DNA of 64,000 nucleotides, taken from NCBI GenBank assembly GCA_016711265.1, contig JADJTI010000005.1, forward strand, positions 1-64,000, in the 5' to 3' direction. This DNA comes from Austwickia sp. (GTDB taxonomy: Bacteria; Actinomycetota; Actinomycetes; Actinomycetales; Dermatophilaceae). Made by a program: the position numbers and the translations under genes. Under the pieces are notes generated by a model that was given only the letters and a program-made list of their open reading frames with translations, did no database searches and had not been told where the DNA came from. Below are positions 42,906 through 52,394 of the stretch, piece by piece (position 1 is the first letter of the stretch; each line of letters opens with the position of its first letter).

Positions 42906-42925
42906 CGGCGTCCGGCTCCGGCGAA

Positions 42926-43029
42926 CACAGCGCTACCCTTCACGACCGCTAGGCCGACCGGCCGGAGGCATCGGCGCAGCTCACAAAGGCTGCATGGTTA
43001 TGTCAGCGGCGGTGAGGGGTAGCGCTGTG
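42926..43029. repeat. Inverted repeat flanking the gap after pta
   Basis: CACAGCGCTACCC (42926-42938) and its exact complement (43017-43029) enclose about 78 bp in the 167-bp gap between the convergent pta and GH31 genes. A hairpin or operator is possible; no gene is seen inside. Confidence 0.45.
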
Positions 43030-43072
43030 TCCACCGAACGGCCCTGGCGCCGCCGGACGAAACACCCGCGGG

Positions 43073-45514
43073 TCAGCGGGCCAGCAGGATCTCCACCACG
43101 GCGCCGAGCAGCGACTCGGACAGGTTCAGGGCGTGCATCGCCAGCGCCGCGTCGTGCGGATCCCGGACCCGGTTCACCAGCGACCACACCCGTTCCTTGT
43201 CCTCGAACGGGATCTGACCGGCGTCCAACAGCCGGAACAGCCGCTGGCGGACCTGGTTGTCGCTGCGTGTCGACCCGTCGCCGACGATCCGTAACCGGGC
43301 GCCGGTCCGGGCGTCGACGGCGGGAACCCGGACCCGCAGGCTGCCCGGGGTCGGCCCGGGCTCGGGAGTCAGCAGCACCGGGCGGTCACCAGCCGTGACC
43401 AGCTCGACAGCCTGCACCCTGGCCAGCCCGATCAGGTCGATCAGGTAGTCCCGTCGGGCGGGGACGCCTGCCAGCGCGGCGGGGTCGCCCAGCACCGGGT
43501 AGATGCGCAGGGCGCCCGCGAACGAGGAGAACTCATACCGGGTGCTGGCCCACAGGCCGTTGTCGTCGCTATCCTCGACCAGCGTGAACCGCCCGTCGGC
43601 CCCGCCGAACACCTGGAGCTGCATCGTCGTGGGCAGCGCAACCCCGTTGCCGGGCAGGTCCTCCCCGTCCCCGGCCCACGGCAGCACGCTGCCCGCCCGC
43701 GCCAGCACCGGGATCGACTCCAGGTCCCGGTGCATGGTGATCGGTCGGCCGCCGCGGTAGGCCAGGCCGGTGAAGATGTCGAACCACACGCCCTCGGGCA
43801 GCCACACCCCGACCCGGCCCAGGCCGGTTCCCCGGTCGCCCGGTTCGGTGATGGGGGCCACCAGCAGCTCGGTGCCGAAGCGGTACTGGTTGGGGACCTC
43901 GTAGGCGACCTGCTCCCAGGGGTGGGCGTAGTACATCGGCTGGATCAGCGGCTCGCCCTCGGCGTGGGCCCGCAGGTTCATGGTGGCCAGGTACGGCACC
44001 AGCCGGTGCCGCAGCCGCAGCCACCGGGTCATGACGGCGGCCGCCACCGGACCGTACCGCCACGGTTCCTTGCTGGTGAACGGGCTGCGGGTGGAGTGCA
44101 GCCGCATGATCGGGGAGAACACCCCGAACTGCACCCAGCGGGCCGCCAGCTCGTCGTCCTTGATGCCGTACATGTGCCCGCCGATGTCGTGACTCCACCA
44201 GCCGTACCCGGCGTTGCTGGCGGTGGCGGTGAAGTACGGCTGGAACGCCAGGGACGCCCAGCTGATGACGGCGTCCCCGGAGAACCCCACCGGGTAGCGG
44301 TGGCTGCCCAGGCCGGCGTACCGGCTGAAGGTGAGCGCTCGCCGTACCGGCTGCTGGTGCTCGGGATCGGCGGGACCGCTGGGCGGTTCGGTGCGTGGGC
44401 GCCCGGAGTCGAGGTAATGCACGTGGTTGAGCAGCCACAACGGGTCCAGGCCGGGAACCGGTGAGGTGGTGCCCTGCTGCCAGTCCAGCCACCAGAAGTC
44501 GACGCCCTGGGCCTCCAGGGGGTGGTGGACCTCTTCGAGGTACGCCGCCAGGAAGGCAGGGTCGGTCGGGTTGAACACCGCAGGCAGGCCGCTGTCGGCG
44601 TCGATCCCCAGGCGGTCGGCGACCGCGGGATAGGTCTCCTCGAAGGACCGGATCCCGTCCGCGGGATGGGTGTTCAGGGTGACCCGCAGGTCGCGGGCGT
44701 GCAAGGCGCGCAGGAAGGCTGGCGGGTCGGGGAACAGCTGGCGGTTCCAGGTGTACCCGGTCCAGCCGGACCCGTGGGCCGGGTCCACCTCGGTGACGTG
44801 CCAGTCCATGTCCAGCACCGCGACGGAGAACGGCACGCCCTCGGCGGCGAACCGGTCCATCAGCGCCAGGTACTCCTGCGCGGAATAGGCGTGGTAGCGA
44901 CTCCACCAGTTGCCCAGGGCATAGCGGGGCAGCAGCGGCTGCGGGCCGGTGATCGCGTAGAACGCCTTGAGTGCGGCCACGTAGTCCCGGCCGTAGCCGA
45001 ACACGTACAGGTCGGTGGTGCCTGGCCGGCGGGCCGCGAAGGTCCCGTCCGGTTCGATCAGGGCGGTCTGGGAGTCGTCGATCGTGGCGATGCCGTGCCG
45101 CGAGAGCAGGCCGTCCTCCAGCGGGACCGGGCCGTCGGCCTCATCCAGGGTCCGGGCGGTGCCGCCGAAGTTGACGTAGGGCAGGCCGTACCGCCAGGTC
45201 CGGTGGTAGCTGCGGGCGGCGCCGGTGGTCTGCACGGACAGGCCCCGACTGGTGAACGGCTGCTTGTCGTAGCGCAGATGCAGCCGGTGGGTGTGCACCT
45301 CCAACAGGTTCGGACCCTGCACCACCTGGAAGCTGGCCGGGGGCAGGTCGCGGAACCACACGGTCTGGCTGGGCCGGTCCTCGAACACCCCGTCGTCGCT
45401 GTACTCCAGGCGCAGCAGCCCGGCATCGAGCACGGTGATGCGGTAGCGGTCACCGGCGATGACGTTGGCGGAGTCGGCCAGCGGTCGGGTCGGCGGCCGC
45501 AGATGGCGTTCCAT
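43073..45514 (-). CDS. Glycoside hydrolase family 31 (alpha-glucosidase/alpha-xylosidase-like)
   Basis: A retaining alpha-glycosidase of about 813 residues, no signal peptide, so probably cytoplasmic. Domain order: N-terminal beta-sandwich, TIM barrel with V-A-V-L-D-M-D-W-H (substrate strand), the nucleophile Asp in F-W-W-L-D-W-Q-Q-G, acid/base region G-F-S-G-D-A-V-I-S-W, and W-W-S-H-D-I-G-G-H, then C-terminal beta domains ending in an extra helical segment. The Gln-Gln after the nucleophile differs from the W-x-D-M-N-E of plain alpha-glucosidases, so substrate is open. ATG at 45514 was chosen; an upstream GTG/ATG at 45562 would crowd the divergent menC promoter. Confidence 0.9.
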   Translation of the reverse strand: MERHLRPPTRPLADSANVIAGDRYRITVLDAGLLRLEYSDDGVFEDRPSQTVWFRDLPPASFQVVQGPNLLEVHTHRLHLRYDKQPFTSRGLSVQTTGAARSYHRTWRYGLPYVNFGGTARTLDEADGPVPLEDGLLSRHGIATIDDSQTALIEPDGTFAARRPGTTDLYVFGYGRDYVAALKAFYAITGPQPLLPRYALGNWWSRYHAYSAQEYLALMDRFAAEGVPFSVAVLDMDWHVTEVDPAHGSGWTGYTWNRQLFPDPPAFLRALHARDLRVTLNTHPADGIRSFEETYPAVADRLGIDADSGLPAVFNPTDPAFLAAYLEEVHHPLEAQGVDFWWLDWQQGTTSPVPGLDPLWLLNHVHYLDSGRPRTEPPSGPADPEHQQPVRRALTFSRYAGLGSHRYPVGFSGDAVISWASLAFQPYFTATASNAGYGWWSHDIGGHMYGIKDDELAARWVQFGVFSPIMRLHSTRSPFTSKEPWRYGPVAAAVMTRWLRLRHRLVPYLATMNLRAHAEGEPLIQPMYYAHPWEQVAYEVPNQYRFGTELLVAPITEPGDRGTGLGRVGVWLPEGVWFDIFTGLAYRGGRPITMHRDLESIPVLARAGSVLPWAGDGEDLPGNGVALPTTMQLQVFGGADGRFTLVEDSDDNGLWASTRYEFSSFAGALRIYPVLGDPAALAGVPARRDYLIDLIGLARVQAVELVTAGDRPVLLTPEPGPTPGSLRVRVPAVDARTGARLRIVGDGSTRSDNQVRQRLFRLLDAGQIPFEDKERVWSLVNRVRDPHDAALAMHALNLSESLLGAVVEILLAR

Positions 45515-45584
45515 GCCGTCCGATCCTGGCACGAGTCCGGTCGCTGCTGTAGGTCCGGGCACCGGTCGGTGGCCTGGCCACGGC

Positions 45585-45590
45585 TACTCT
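45585..45590 (+). promoter_or_regulatory. Putative -10 box of leaderless menC transcript
   Basis: TACTCT (TANNNT) ends 6 bp before the menC ATG at 45597; no ribosome binding site is present. Confidence 0.5.
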
Positions 45591-45596
45591 TCGGCC

Positions 45597-46589
45597 ATGA
45601 ATCCTCCCGCGGTGACCGCCGAGCAGCTGGTGGCGGGCGCGCATGTGGTGGCGATCCCGATGCGGGTGCCCTTTCGCGGTGTCCGCGTCCGGGAAGCGGT
45701 GCTGATCCAGGGCCCGCGGGGGTGGGGGGAGTTCGCGCCGTTCCCGGAGTACGACGACGCCGAGGCGGCCCGCTGGCTGGCCGCCGCCGTCGAGGCCGCC
45801 TGGCGGGGGTGGCCGGCCCCGGTCCGGGACGTGGTGGCTGTCAACGCCACCGTCCCGGCCGTCGAGGCGTCCCAGGTCCCGGCGATCCTGGCTCGGTACG
45901 ACGGCTGCCCCGCCGTGAAGGTCAAGGTCGCCGAACGTGGTCAGCGGCTGCGTGACGACATCGACCGGGTGGCGGCCGTGCGAGACGTCGTCGGGCCCGG
46001 CGTCGCGATCCGGGTCGACGCCAACGGCGGGTGGGACGTGCCGCAAGCCCTCGACGCGCTGGCCGCGTTGACGCCGTACGCCCTGGAGTACGCCGAGCAG
46101 CCCTGCGCCGCCGTCGAGGAGCTGGCCGAGCTGCGGGTCGCGTTGGCCCGGGCGGGGCTGGACGTGCCGATCGCGGCCGACGAGTCGATCCGCCGGGCGC
46201 AGGACCCGCTGCGGGTGCGGGAACTGGCGGCGGCCGACCTGATCGTGGTGAAGGTCGCCCCACTGGGCGGGGTGCGGGCCGCCCTGGCGATCGTCGAGGA
46301 GGTCGGCCTGCCGGCCGTGGTGTCCTCGGCCCTGGACACCTCCGTCGGGATCGCCGCGGGGGTGGCCCTGGCCGCCGCCCTGCCCGAGCTGCGGCACGCC
46401 TGCGGGCTGGGCACGCTCACCTTGATGGAGCGGGACGTGAGCGATCGGCCGTGGACGCCGCAGGCCGGCCGCCTCCGTCCGGGCACGGTGAGCGTGGATC
46501 CCGCGGCGCTGGCGACGCTGGCCGCCGCGGCGCCCCGGCGCGACTGGTGGCTGGAGCGGCTGCGGCGATGCGCCGAGCTGCTGCTCTGA
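45597..46589 (+). CDS. menC: o-Succinylbenzoate synthase
   Basis: Enolase-superfamily dehydratase forming o-succinylbenzoate in the menaquinone pathway. The 330 residues show G-W-G-E-F-A-P-F-P-E-Y near 40, the catalytic lysines in V-K-V-K-V, metal ligands in R-V-D-A-N-G-G-W, E-Y-A-E-Q-P-C and A-D-E-S-I, then V-V-K-V-A-P-L-G-G and S-S-A-L-D-T-S-V-G near the end. Start fixed by the leaderless -10. Divergent from the GH31 gene and 132 bp upstream of the BcsB-like gene; the operon there probably has its own promoter. Confidence 0.94.
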   Translation: MNPPAVTAEQLVAGAHVVAIPMRVPFRGVRVREAVLIQGPRGWGEFAPFPEYDDAEAARWLAAAVEAAWRGWPAPVRDVVAVNATVPAVEASQVPAILARYDGCPAVKVKVAERGQRLRDDIDRVAAVRDVVGPGVAIRVDANGGWDVPQALDALAALTPYALEYAEQPCAAVEELAELRVALARAGLDVPIAADESIRRAQDPLRVRELAAADLIVVKVAPLGGVRAALAIVEEVGLPAVVSSALDTSVGIAAGVALAAALPELRHACGLGTLTLMERDVSDRPWTPQAGRLRPGTVSVDPAALATLAAAAPRRDWWLERLRRCAELLL

Positions 46590-46721
46590 CGCTGGTTTCG
46601 TCACGTCGGCATCCCGACGCGGTCACACGTTTGTCTTCATCGAGTAATCGCTATCCGGCCGACCCAGGCTGCCGATGAGGGGGTGACGATCCAACCCCCA
46701 AGCCACCTGGGAGTATCCGCC

Positions 46722-48719
46722 ATGCGCCGACGCTCGATTGCACGCTCCCTACTGTCGGGTCTGGCGATGCTCGCCATGGCTACCGGCACAGCTGCCACCG
46801 CCTCGGCCGCGGAGGGTTCAGAGCCGGTCCAAGCCATCGGCTACCCGGGGTCGGTGTCGGCTCTGGCCGGGGGAACCTCCACCGCCCTGGAGCTCGCGGT
46901 GCCCCGGGGTACGACGCCCGTGCGGGTCGAAGCCGTGATCTCGGGCAGCCCCGGTAGCGTCGCGAACCTCCTGGTGGGGGGCCGGGTCGGAGTGCGGACC
47001 GTGACGGTTCCCGCCAGCGGCCAGGTGTCGGTCCGGACCACCGTCCAGCCCGGCGACATCACGACGAACGCCACCGCGGGAACCGGTACGAACGCGATCC
47101 CGCTCCGGTTGCAGCAGCAGGATCGCGCCGACGCGGTGTGTTCGACCCGCAGCACCACCCTGCAGCTGGCCTCGGCCCGGCTCGTCGTCTCCGGCGCCGA
47201 AGCGCCCCCGACCACGCTGGCCTCTTTCTTCCCGCAGGCCCCTGGCCGGGTCACCGTCGTGCTGCCGGCCGTCGCCCCGGACGCCGTCACCGCTGCGGGT
47301 CTGGCCGCCGTCGCCGGGTTGAGCACCCGGTACCCGCAGGCCACCGTCACCCTCACCACCCGGCAGCCGGCGCCGACGCAACGAGGCGAGATCGGCGACC
47401 GGGTGGTGCTGATCGCCGCGGGGTCCGGAGCCGCCGCGGCCCAAGTGCTGCCCGCCACGACGATCCCGACCCTCGCCCTCACCGGCGGCGCGCAGGAACT
47501 GCGCCGGGCCGCTTCAGCGCTCGGCTCGCCGGCCGTCACGCTCGCCGCCGCCGCCGTCGGTCGCCAGCTGGCCGACGAACGGCCCGCGACCTCGGGAGCG
47601 CTCACGGTCAGCCTCGCCGACCTGGGCCGCAGCCGGCTGTCGCTGGGCGGCTACGGGACCTCCACCACCGACCTCGGGGTCTCCCAGAGCGTCTTCGGCC
47701 GTTCGGTGGCCTCGGCCCGGCTGCACCTCGTCGGCACCCATTCGGTGCTGCCCAAGGACGCAGCCGTCACCCTGGAGGTGCGCTGGAACGACTACCTGGT
47801 CGCCGCCGTCGACCTGTCCACCACCCGCGACGTGTTCACCGTGGACGCCGACGTCCCGGCCTCGGTGCTCCAGAGCGACAACGGCGTCCAACTGGCGCTG
47901 CACGCCGTACCGGCGGGTGGGCGCTGCGAACGCGACCTGGCCGCCCTGCCCTTCACCGTGGACCTCGACGGCCGGCGCAGCACCGTCACCGCGGCCCCCG
48001 GGACCGGCGAGACCGTCGGGTTCCAGCGCTTCCCCCAGGTACTCTCCGGCACGCTGCCGATCGGTGTGCGCGGCACCGGCGAGGCGCGCACCACCAACGC
48101 CGTCCGCGCCGCGGGGATCGTCGCCGCCCTGGCGCGGGCCGCCCGCACCCCCCTGGACGTGCGGGTCGTGGACGCCGACACTCTCCTGGAGGGTGGGCAG
48201 TCCGGGATCGTGGTGGGTGCCGGCGGCGAGGACAGCAACCGGGTGAACGCGCCGCTGCGGTTGTTCGGGGTGCGCCTGCTGTCCACCGGTACGGCGACCC
48301 AGACCGTCGGCACGGACACGCCGTACGCCGCCCTGCAGGTCGCCCATTCACCTCAGCGCGACCTGCTGCTGCTCGGCGGCTGGGACTCCGGCACCGGGCA
48401 GAGCGGCCCGCTGCTGGACCGGCTCGCCGCCCGGATCGGTGCGGGTGCCTGGTCGAGCCTGAGCGGCGACATCTACCTGGCCAATCCTGGCGGCCAGGAC
48501 CTCACGCTCACCGCTCGGGACATCTACCCCCAGGCCGTCCAGGTGCAGGAGCGCCGGGACAACGCCTGGTGGCTTGCGGTCGCAGGCGCCGCCCTGGGCC
48601 TGATCGTGCTGGCCAGGGTCTTGGTGGGTCGGCGCCGGCAGCGCGAGATCGCCGACTACGTGCAGGCGCAGGAACGTCGCGACGCAGCCGGGTCCCCGGA
48701 CGCGCCCCCAGGCACCTGA
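46722..48719 (+). CDS. BcsB-like secreted/membrane protein of a glycan synthase operon
   Basis: A 665-residue protein with an N-terminal signal peptide (cleavage near T-A-S-A-A-E, about residue 29), a long extracytoplasmic beta-rich part and one C-terminal helix (about 617-638) followed by a short basic cytoplasmic tail. The organisation and the segment L-P-K-D-A-A-V-T-L-E-V-R-W-N-D-Y-L-V resemble bacterial cellulose synthase subunit BcsB, the carbohydrate-guiding partner of BcsA. Two duplicated halves, as in BcsB, are suggested by L-x-D-R-V-V-L-I / I-V-V-G strands. ATG at 46722 follows a GGGAG. The next gene begins one base after its stop. Polymer identity unknown. Confidence 0.75.
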   Translation: MRRRSIARSLLSGLAMLAMATGTAATASAAEGSEPVQAIGYPGSVSALAGGTSTALELAVPRGTTPVRVEAVISGSPGSVANLLVGGRVGVRTVTVPASGQVSVRTTVQPGDITTNATAGTGTNAIPLRLQQQDRADAVCSTRSTTLQLASARLVVSGAEAPPTTLASFFPQAPGRVTVVLPAVAPDAVTAAGLAAVAGLSTRYPQATVTLTTRQPAPTQRGEIGDRVVLIAAGSGAAAAQVLPATTIPTLALTGGAQELRRAASALGSPAVTLAAAAVGRQLADERPATSGALTVSLADLGRSRLSLGGYGTSTTDLGVSQSVFGRSVASARLHLVGTHSVLPKDAAVTLEVRWNDYLVAAVDLSTTRDVFTVDADVPASVLQSDNGVQLALHAVPAGGRCERDLAALPFTVDLDGRRSTVTAAPGTGETVGFQRFPQVLSGTLPIGVRGTGEARTTNAVRAAGIVAALARAARTPLDVRVVDADTLLEGGQSGIVVGAGGEDSNRVNAPLRLFGVRLLSTGTATQTVGTDTPYAALQVAHSPQRDLLLLGGWDSGTGQSGPLLDRLAARIGAGAWSSLSGDIYLANPGGQDLTLTARDIYPQAVQVQERRDNAWWLAVAGAALGLIVLARVLVGRRRQREIADYVQAQERRDAAGSPDAPPGT

Positions 48720-48720
48720 C

Positions 48721-50439
48721 ATGAGCGCCACCCTGACCGAGTCGGTGATCGCGCCGGAACCCGGCGCCGTCCCACCCATCGACCCGGCGCCCAGCCCATC
48801 GGCCGGCGCCGCACGGTGGCAGGCCCTGGGCGCCCCGGCGGTCGGTCGCCGGGTGCCGGGCACTGCGCCGGTGTTCGCGGCGGGACTGATCATCGGCACG
48901 GTGGCCGGGGTGATCAGCCTGTCCGGCGGCCATCAGTTCGATTTCGGCGACACCATGGCCCACCTGAGCATCGCCCGGCGGGTGTTGGACAGCGACAGCC
49001 CCGGCACCTCCCAGCTGGGGGCGGTCTGGCCGCCGGTGCCGCACCTGGCGCTGCTGCCCTTCGTGCAGTCGCTGTGGCTGTGGCGGACCGGCATCGGGGC
49101 CTGCGTGCTCGGCGTGCTCTGTCTGGCCGTTGCCGGGGCGGCGCTCTACCGCGTCCTGGCCCGGCTGAACGTCCCGCGCGTCGGCCGGCTCGCCGCGCTG
49201 GCGGTGCTCTGGGCCAACCCGGCCTACCTGTACGTGTCCACCACGGCCTCCACCGAACCGGTCCTGATCGCCCTGATCCTCGCGGCGTTGGCCGGGTTGC
49301 TCGGCTGGGCCGGCAGCGGGCGGGAACTCAGTGGCGGGGAGTTGGCGGTGTTCGCTGGCCTGCCCGCGGCTGCCGCTGTGCTGACCCGGTTCGAAGGTAC
49401 GGCGTTGGCGGTGGCCGGAGCCGGCTACGTCTGGGTGATCGCCCGGCAGCGCGGCCTGACGTGGTCGCGGGCGAGCATCCTGACGGCGTGCTTTGCCGCG
49501 CCCTCGGCAGCCGCCATCCTCGGCTGGCTGGCGTTCAACGTGGCCCTGTTCGGGGATCCGTTCGACTTCCTGCGCGGCCCCTATTCACCGGCCGTGACCA
49601 ACGAGCCGTACCGCGCCCTGGGAATGCTGTCCGCCGAGGGCAACCTGGGGCTGAGCCTGGACGTCTACCGCGCCGGGGTGCTCGGGGCCCTGGGACCGGT
49701 GACCGTGCTCGCGGCCCTGGTGGCCGCGGCCTACCTGGCCTGGCGGTGGCCTGCCGATCGACGCGGACTCGCGCTGGTGGTGGCCGGTACGCCGGCCGCC
49801 TCGGTCGTGGTGGCGCTGGTGGCGGGGCATCAATTCATGCTCAACGAGTCATCCCTTCCCCCCGGTCTGGCCAACACCCGGCTGGCGCTGACCGCCCTGC
49901 CGTGGGCGGCCCTGCTGATCGGCGCCGCGGCGGGGCTGCTCGGCGGAGGCCGGGTTCGGACCTGGGCTTCGGCCGCGACCGTCATCGGCGTCATCGCACT
50001 GCTGGTCGTCCCGCTCTTCGGCCAGCGGATGGTCGGGGTGCCCGGGGCCGGCGCGGGTTCGGCGGTGCTCGCCGAGGCGACCGCCGCGGCAGCGGCCGAC
50101 GCCGACCGGGCCGCGGCCTCGCGGTGGCTCGGGGAGAACTACGACGGCGGTGGGCTGTTGATCGACGAGACCTCGATCCCCTCGGCCCCGCAAATCGGGA
50201 TTCCGCTGCGCGACCACGTGAACCGGGTCGCCGGTGCGCGGTTCGCCGCCGCGCTGACCGACCCGGCCGGGCACGCGCGGTGGATTCTCACCCGCGATCC
50301 GGACAGCCGCTGGACGGACCCCACCCGCGACCAGCTCGCGGCAGCGTTGCACCAGCAACCGGCGCTGCTGACGCCGTACCGATTGGCATTCACCGCCGGC
50401 GACTACCGGGTCTACCGACTCCAGGAGGTCACCTCATGA
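48721..50439 (+). CDS. Polytopic GT-C family glycosyltransferase (ArnT/GT39/DUF2029-like)
   Basis: A 572-residue membrane protein with about 10-11 predicted helices after a Pro/Ala-rich N-terminal tail. The first periplasmic loop carries F-D-F-G-D-T-M-A-H-L-S-I-A-R-R, the type of acidic motif used by polyprenyl-phosphate-sugar-dependent GT-C enzymes, followed by W-P-P-V-P-H. The C-terminal 100 residues form a soluble extracytoplasmic domain. It may add a sugar to the nascent glycan outside the membrane. It is one base after the BcsB-like gene and overlaps the following glycosyltransferase by 4 bp (ATGA). Confidence 0.75.
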   Translation: MSATLTESVIAPEPGAVPPIDPAPSPSAGAARWQALGAPAVGRRVPGTAPVFAAGLIIGTVAGVISLSGGHQFDFGDTMAHLSIARRVLDSDSPGTSQLGAVWPPVPHLALLPFVQSLWLWRTGIGACVLGVLCLAVAGAALYRVLARLNVPRVGRLAALAVLWANPAYLYVSTTASTEPVLIALILAALAGLLGWAGSGRELSGGELAVFAGLPAAAAVLTRFEGTALAVAGAGYVWVIARQRGLTWSRASILTACFAAPSAAAILGWLAFNVALFGDPFDFLRGPYSPAVTNEPYRALGMLSAEGNLGLSLDVYRAGVLGALGPVTVLAALVAAAYLAWRWPADRRGLALVVAGTPAASVVVALVAGHQFMLNESSLPPGLANTRLALTALPWAALLIGAAAGLLGGGRVRTWASAATVIGVIALLVVPLFGQRMVGVPGAGAGSAVLAEATAAAAADADRAAASRWLGENYDGGGLLIDETSIPSAPQIGIPLRDHVNRVAGARFAAALTDPAGHARWILTRDPDSRWTDPTRDQLAAALHQQPALLTPYRLAFTAGDYRVYRLQEVTS

Positions 50440-52394
50440 CAAGCACCCTGGACAGCCCCGTGACCAGTGCCGGGCGGCCTGCGCGGATCGGCGACATCCT
50501 CATCGAACGCGGTTACGCCACCCCCGAGGGGATCGCGGCGGCGCTAGCGCGGCAGCGGGCCGAGGGCGGCCTGCTCGGGCAGCACCTGTTGCTGGCCAAC
50601 GCGGTGTCCCGGCGCAACCTGTTCGCGGCGCTGGCGCAGCAGTGGGGGATGCCGGTCATCGACCTGGTGTCCACACCGCCCGACCCCGGCCTGGCCCGGC
50701 GGGTGCCGTTCGCAGTAATGAACGACCACGGCTGGATTCCCGTCCGGGTCCGCCCCGACGGTCGTCTGGACGTGGCGACCACCGAGCACCCCGACGCCGG
50801 GCGCAGAGCCGAGGTGGCGTCGTACTTCCCCGATCACGTGCCGGTCTGGCACGTCACGACCACCTGGGACCTGCGGCATGCCTCCTCCAGCGTGCACCGC
50901 ACCGACCTGCTGCACCTGGCCCAGGACTCGCTGGCCACCGGCAAACCCGACCGGTCGGCCCTGCCGGGGCTGACCACCTGGCAGGCGGTGCTGCCGTTCG
51001 CGGCACTGGTGGTGCTGGTCGTGGCCGCGATCATCGACATCCGGCAGGCGTTCATCGGCCTGCTGATCGCGGGCAACATCGCTTTCGGGTCGAGCATCGC
51101 GTTCAAAAGCGTCGCGGCGCTGCGCGAACCGTTCGTGCGGGCCCGGGCCCAACGCCACCGCCTGGCGGAGATGCGCGAACGCCGCGCCCGCGGCCTCGAC
51201 CCGGTCTGGCAGCCGACCCAGCGCCGTGACGCGGACCTGCCGATGTACACGGTGCTGGTGCCCGTGTACCGGGAGGCCAACATCATCCCCACCCTGATGA
51301 CGAACCTGGGCGCCCTCGATTGGCCGACGTCCCGGCTGGAGATCATCGTCCTGCTGGAAGAGGACGACGTGGAGACCATCGAGGCGGCCAAACGCACCTC
51401 GCCGCCGGAGTTCGTCCGCCTGCTGGTGGTTCCCGACGGGCAGCCCCGGACCAAGCCGCGAGCCTGCAATTATGGCCTGGCGTTCGCCCGCGGCCAGTAC
51501 GTCGTGATCTACGACGCCGAGGACCGCCCGGCACCCGATCAGCTGCGCAAGGCGATGGCCGCCTTCGAGCGGGACCGCTTCGAACGCGAGGTGCTCGGTC
51601 GTGACCAACCGCCGCTGGCCGTCGTACAGGCCTCGCTGAGCTACTTCAACTCCGACTACAACGTGCTGACCAGGATGTTCGCCGTCGAGTACGCGCACTG
51701 GTTCGAGTCGATGCTGCCCGGGCTGGAGGGCACCGGGATCCCGGTGCCGCTGGGCGGCACGTCCAACCACTTCGAGACCCAGGTGCTGCGCGAACTGGGC
51801 GCCTGGGATCCCTACAACGTCACCGAGGACGCCGACCTGGGGTTGCGGGCCGCCGTCGACGGCTACCGGGTGACGGTCATCGACTCCACCACCGGGGAGG
51901 AGGCCTGCGCCCGCACCAGCGCCTGGATCCGGCAGCGCACCCGCTGGATCAAGGGCTACCTGATCACCTCGGCGGTCAACCTTCGCCACCCCGTCCGGTT
52001 CACCCGACGGGTGGGGCTACCCGGCGTGATCGGCATGATCGGGCTCATCCTGGGCACCCCGATGGCGTTCCTGTTGTATCCGATCGTCACCACATTCACC
52101 GTGATTACCTTCGTGGGTTCCCGGTCGTTCGGGCTGGAGATACCGACCTGGTTGATGATCGGCAGCGCGGTGAGCATGCTGTTCGGCAACGGTTTGATGA
52201 TCGCCACGGCGGCGATCGCGGCCACCCGCCGGTATTCCTGGCGGATCGGGGTGTTCGCCGTGTTCAGCCCGCTCTATTGGTTCCTGCACGCGTACGCCGC
52301 CTGGCGGGCCTTGTATCAGACGTTGGTGGATCCGCATCGCTGGGAGAAGACCCCGCACGGCATCTCCGAGGGTTACGTCAGTGCCGAGCAGTAG
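50436..52394 (+). CDS. Family-2 processive glycosyltransferase with N-terminal MshEN-like domain (NfrB-like)
   Basis: Inner-membrane glycan synthase candidate, 652 residues. Residues about 15-80 match the MshEN/T2SSE_N signature twice (R-I-G-D-I-L-I-E-R-G with A-L-x-R-Q, then G-x-L-L-G-Q-H-L with N-L-F-A-A-L-A-Q-Q-W-G), a fold known to bind cyclic di-GMP. Two helices follow (about 183-225), then a GT2 domain with L-V-P-V-Y-R-E, D-A-E-D (about 360-363), T-E-D (about 463) and Q-R-T-R-W (499-503), the D,D,D,QxxRW set of processive synthases, and three to four C-terminal helices. Start from the ATGA overlap with the GT-C gene; its 3' end overlaps the GGDEF-EAL gene by 14 bp. Confidence 0.85.
   Translation: MTSTLDSPVTSAGRPARIGDILIERGYATPEGIAAALARQRAEGGLLGQHLLLANAVSRRNLFAALAQQWGMPVIDLVSTPPDPGLARRVPFAVMNDHGWIPVRVRPDGRLDVATTEHPDAGRRAEVASYFPDHVPVWHVTTTWDLRHASSSVHRTDLLHLAQDSLATGKPDRSALPGLTTWQAVLPFAALVVLVVAAIIDIRQAFIGLLIAGNIAFGSSIAFKSVAALREPFVRARAQRHRLAEMRERRARGLDPVWQPTQRRDADLPMYTVLVPVYREANIIPTLMTNLGALDWPTSRLEIIVLLEEDDVETIEAAKRTSPPEFVRLLVVPDGQPRTKPRACNYGLAFARGQYVVIYDAEDRPAPDQLRKAMAAFERDRFEREVLGRDQPPLAVVQASLSYFNSDYNVLTRMFAVEYAHWFESMLPGLEGTGIPVPLGGTSNHFETQVLRELGAWDPYNVTEDADLGLRAAVDGYRVTVIDSTTGEEACARTSAWIRQRTRWIKGYLITSAVNLRHPVRFTRRVGLPGVIGMIGLILGTPMAFLLYPIVTTFTVITFVGSRSFGLEIPTWLMIGSAVSMLFGNGLMIATAAIAATRRYSWRIGVFAVFSPLYWFLHAYAAWRALYQTLVDPHRWEKTPHGISEGYVSAEQ

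Noticed and set aside
48816..52394. 1192-codon frame appearing to fuse a large N-terminal part to the glycosyltransferase
   Set aside because: The first 540 codons are the out-of-frame shadow of the GT-C gene; composition is Arg/Gly/Pro-rich and the real start is the ATGA at 50436.
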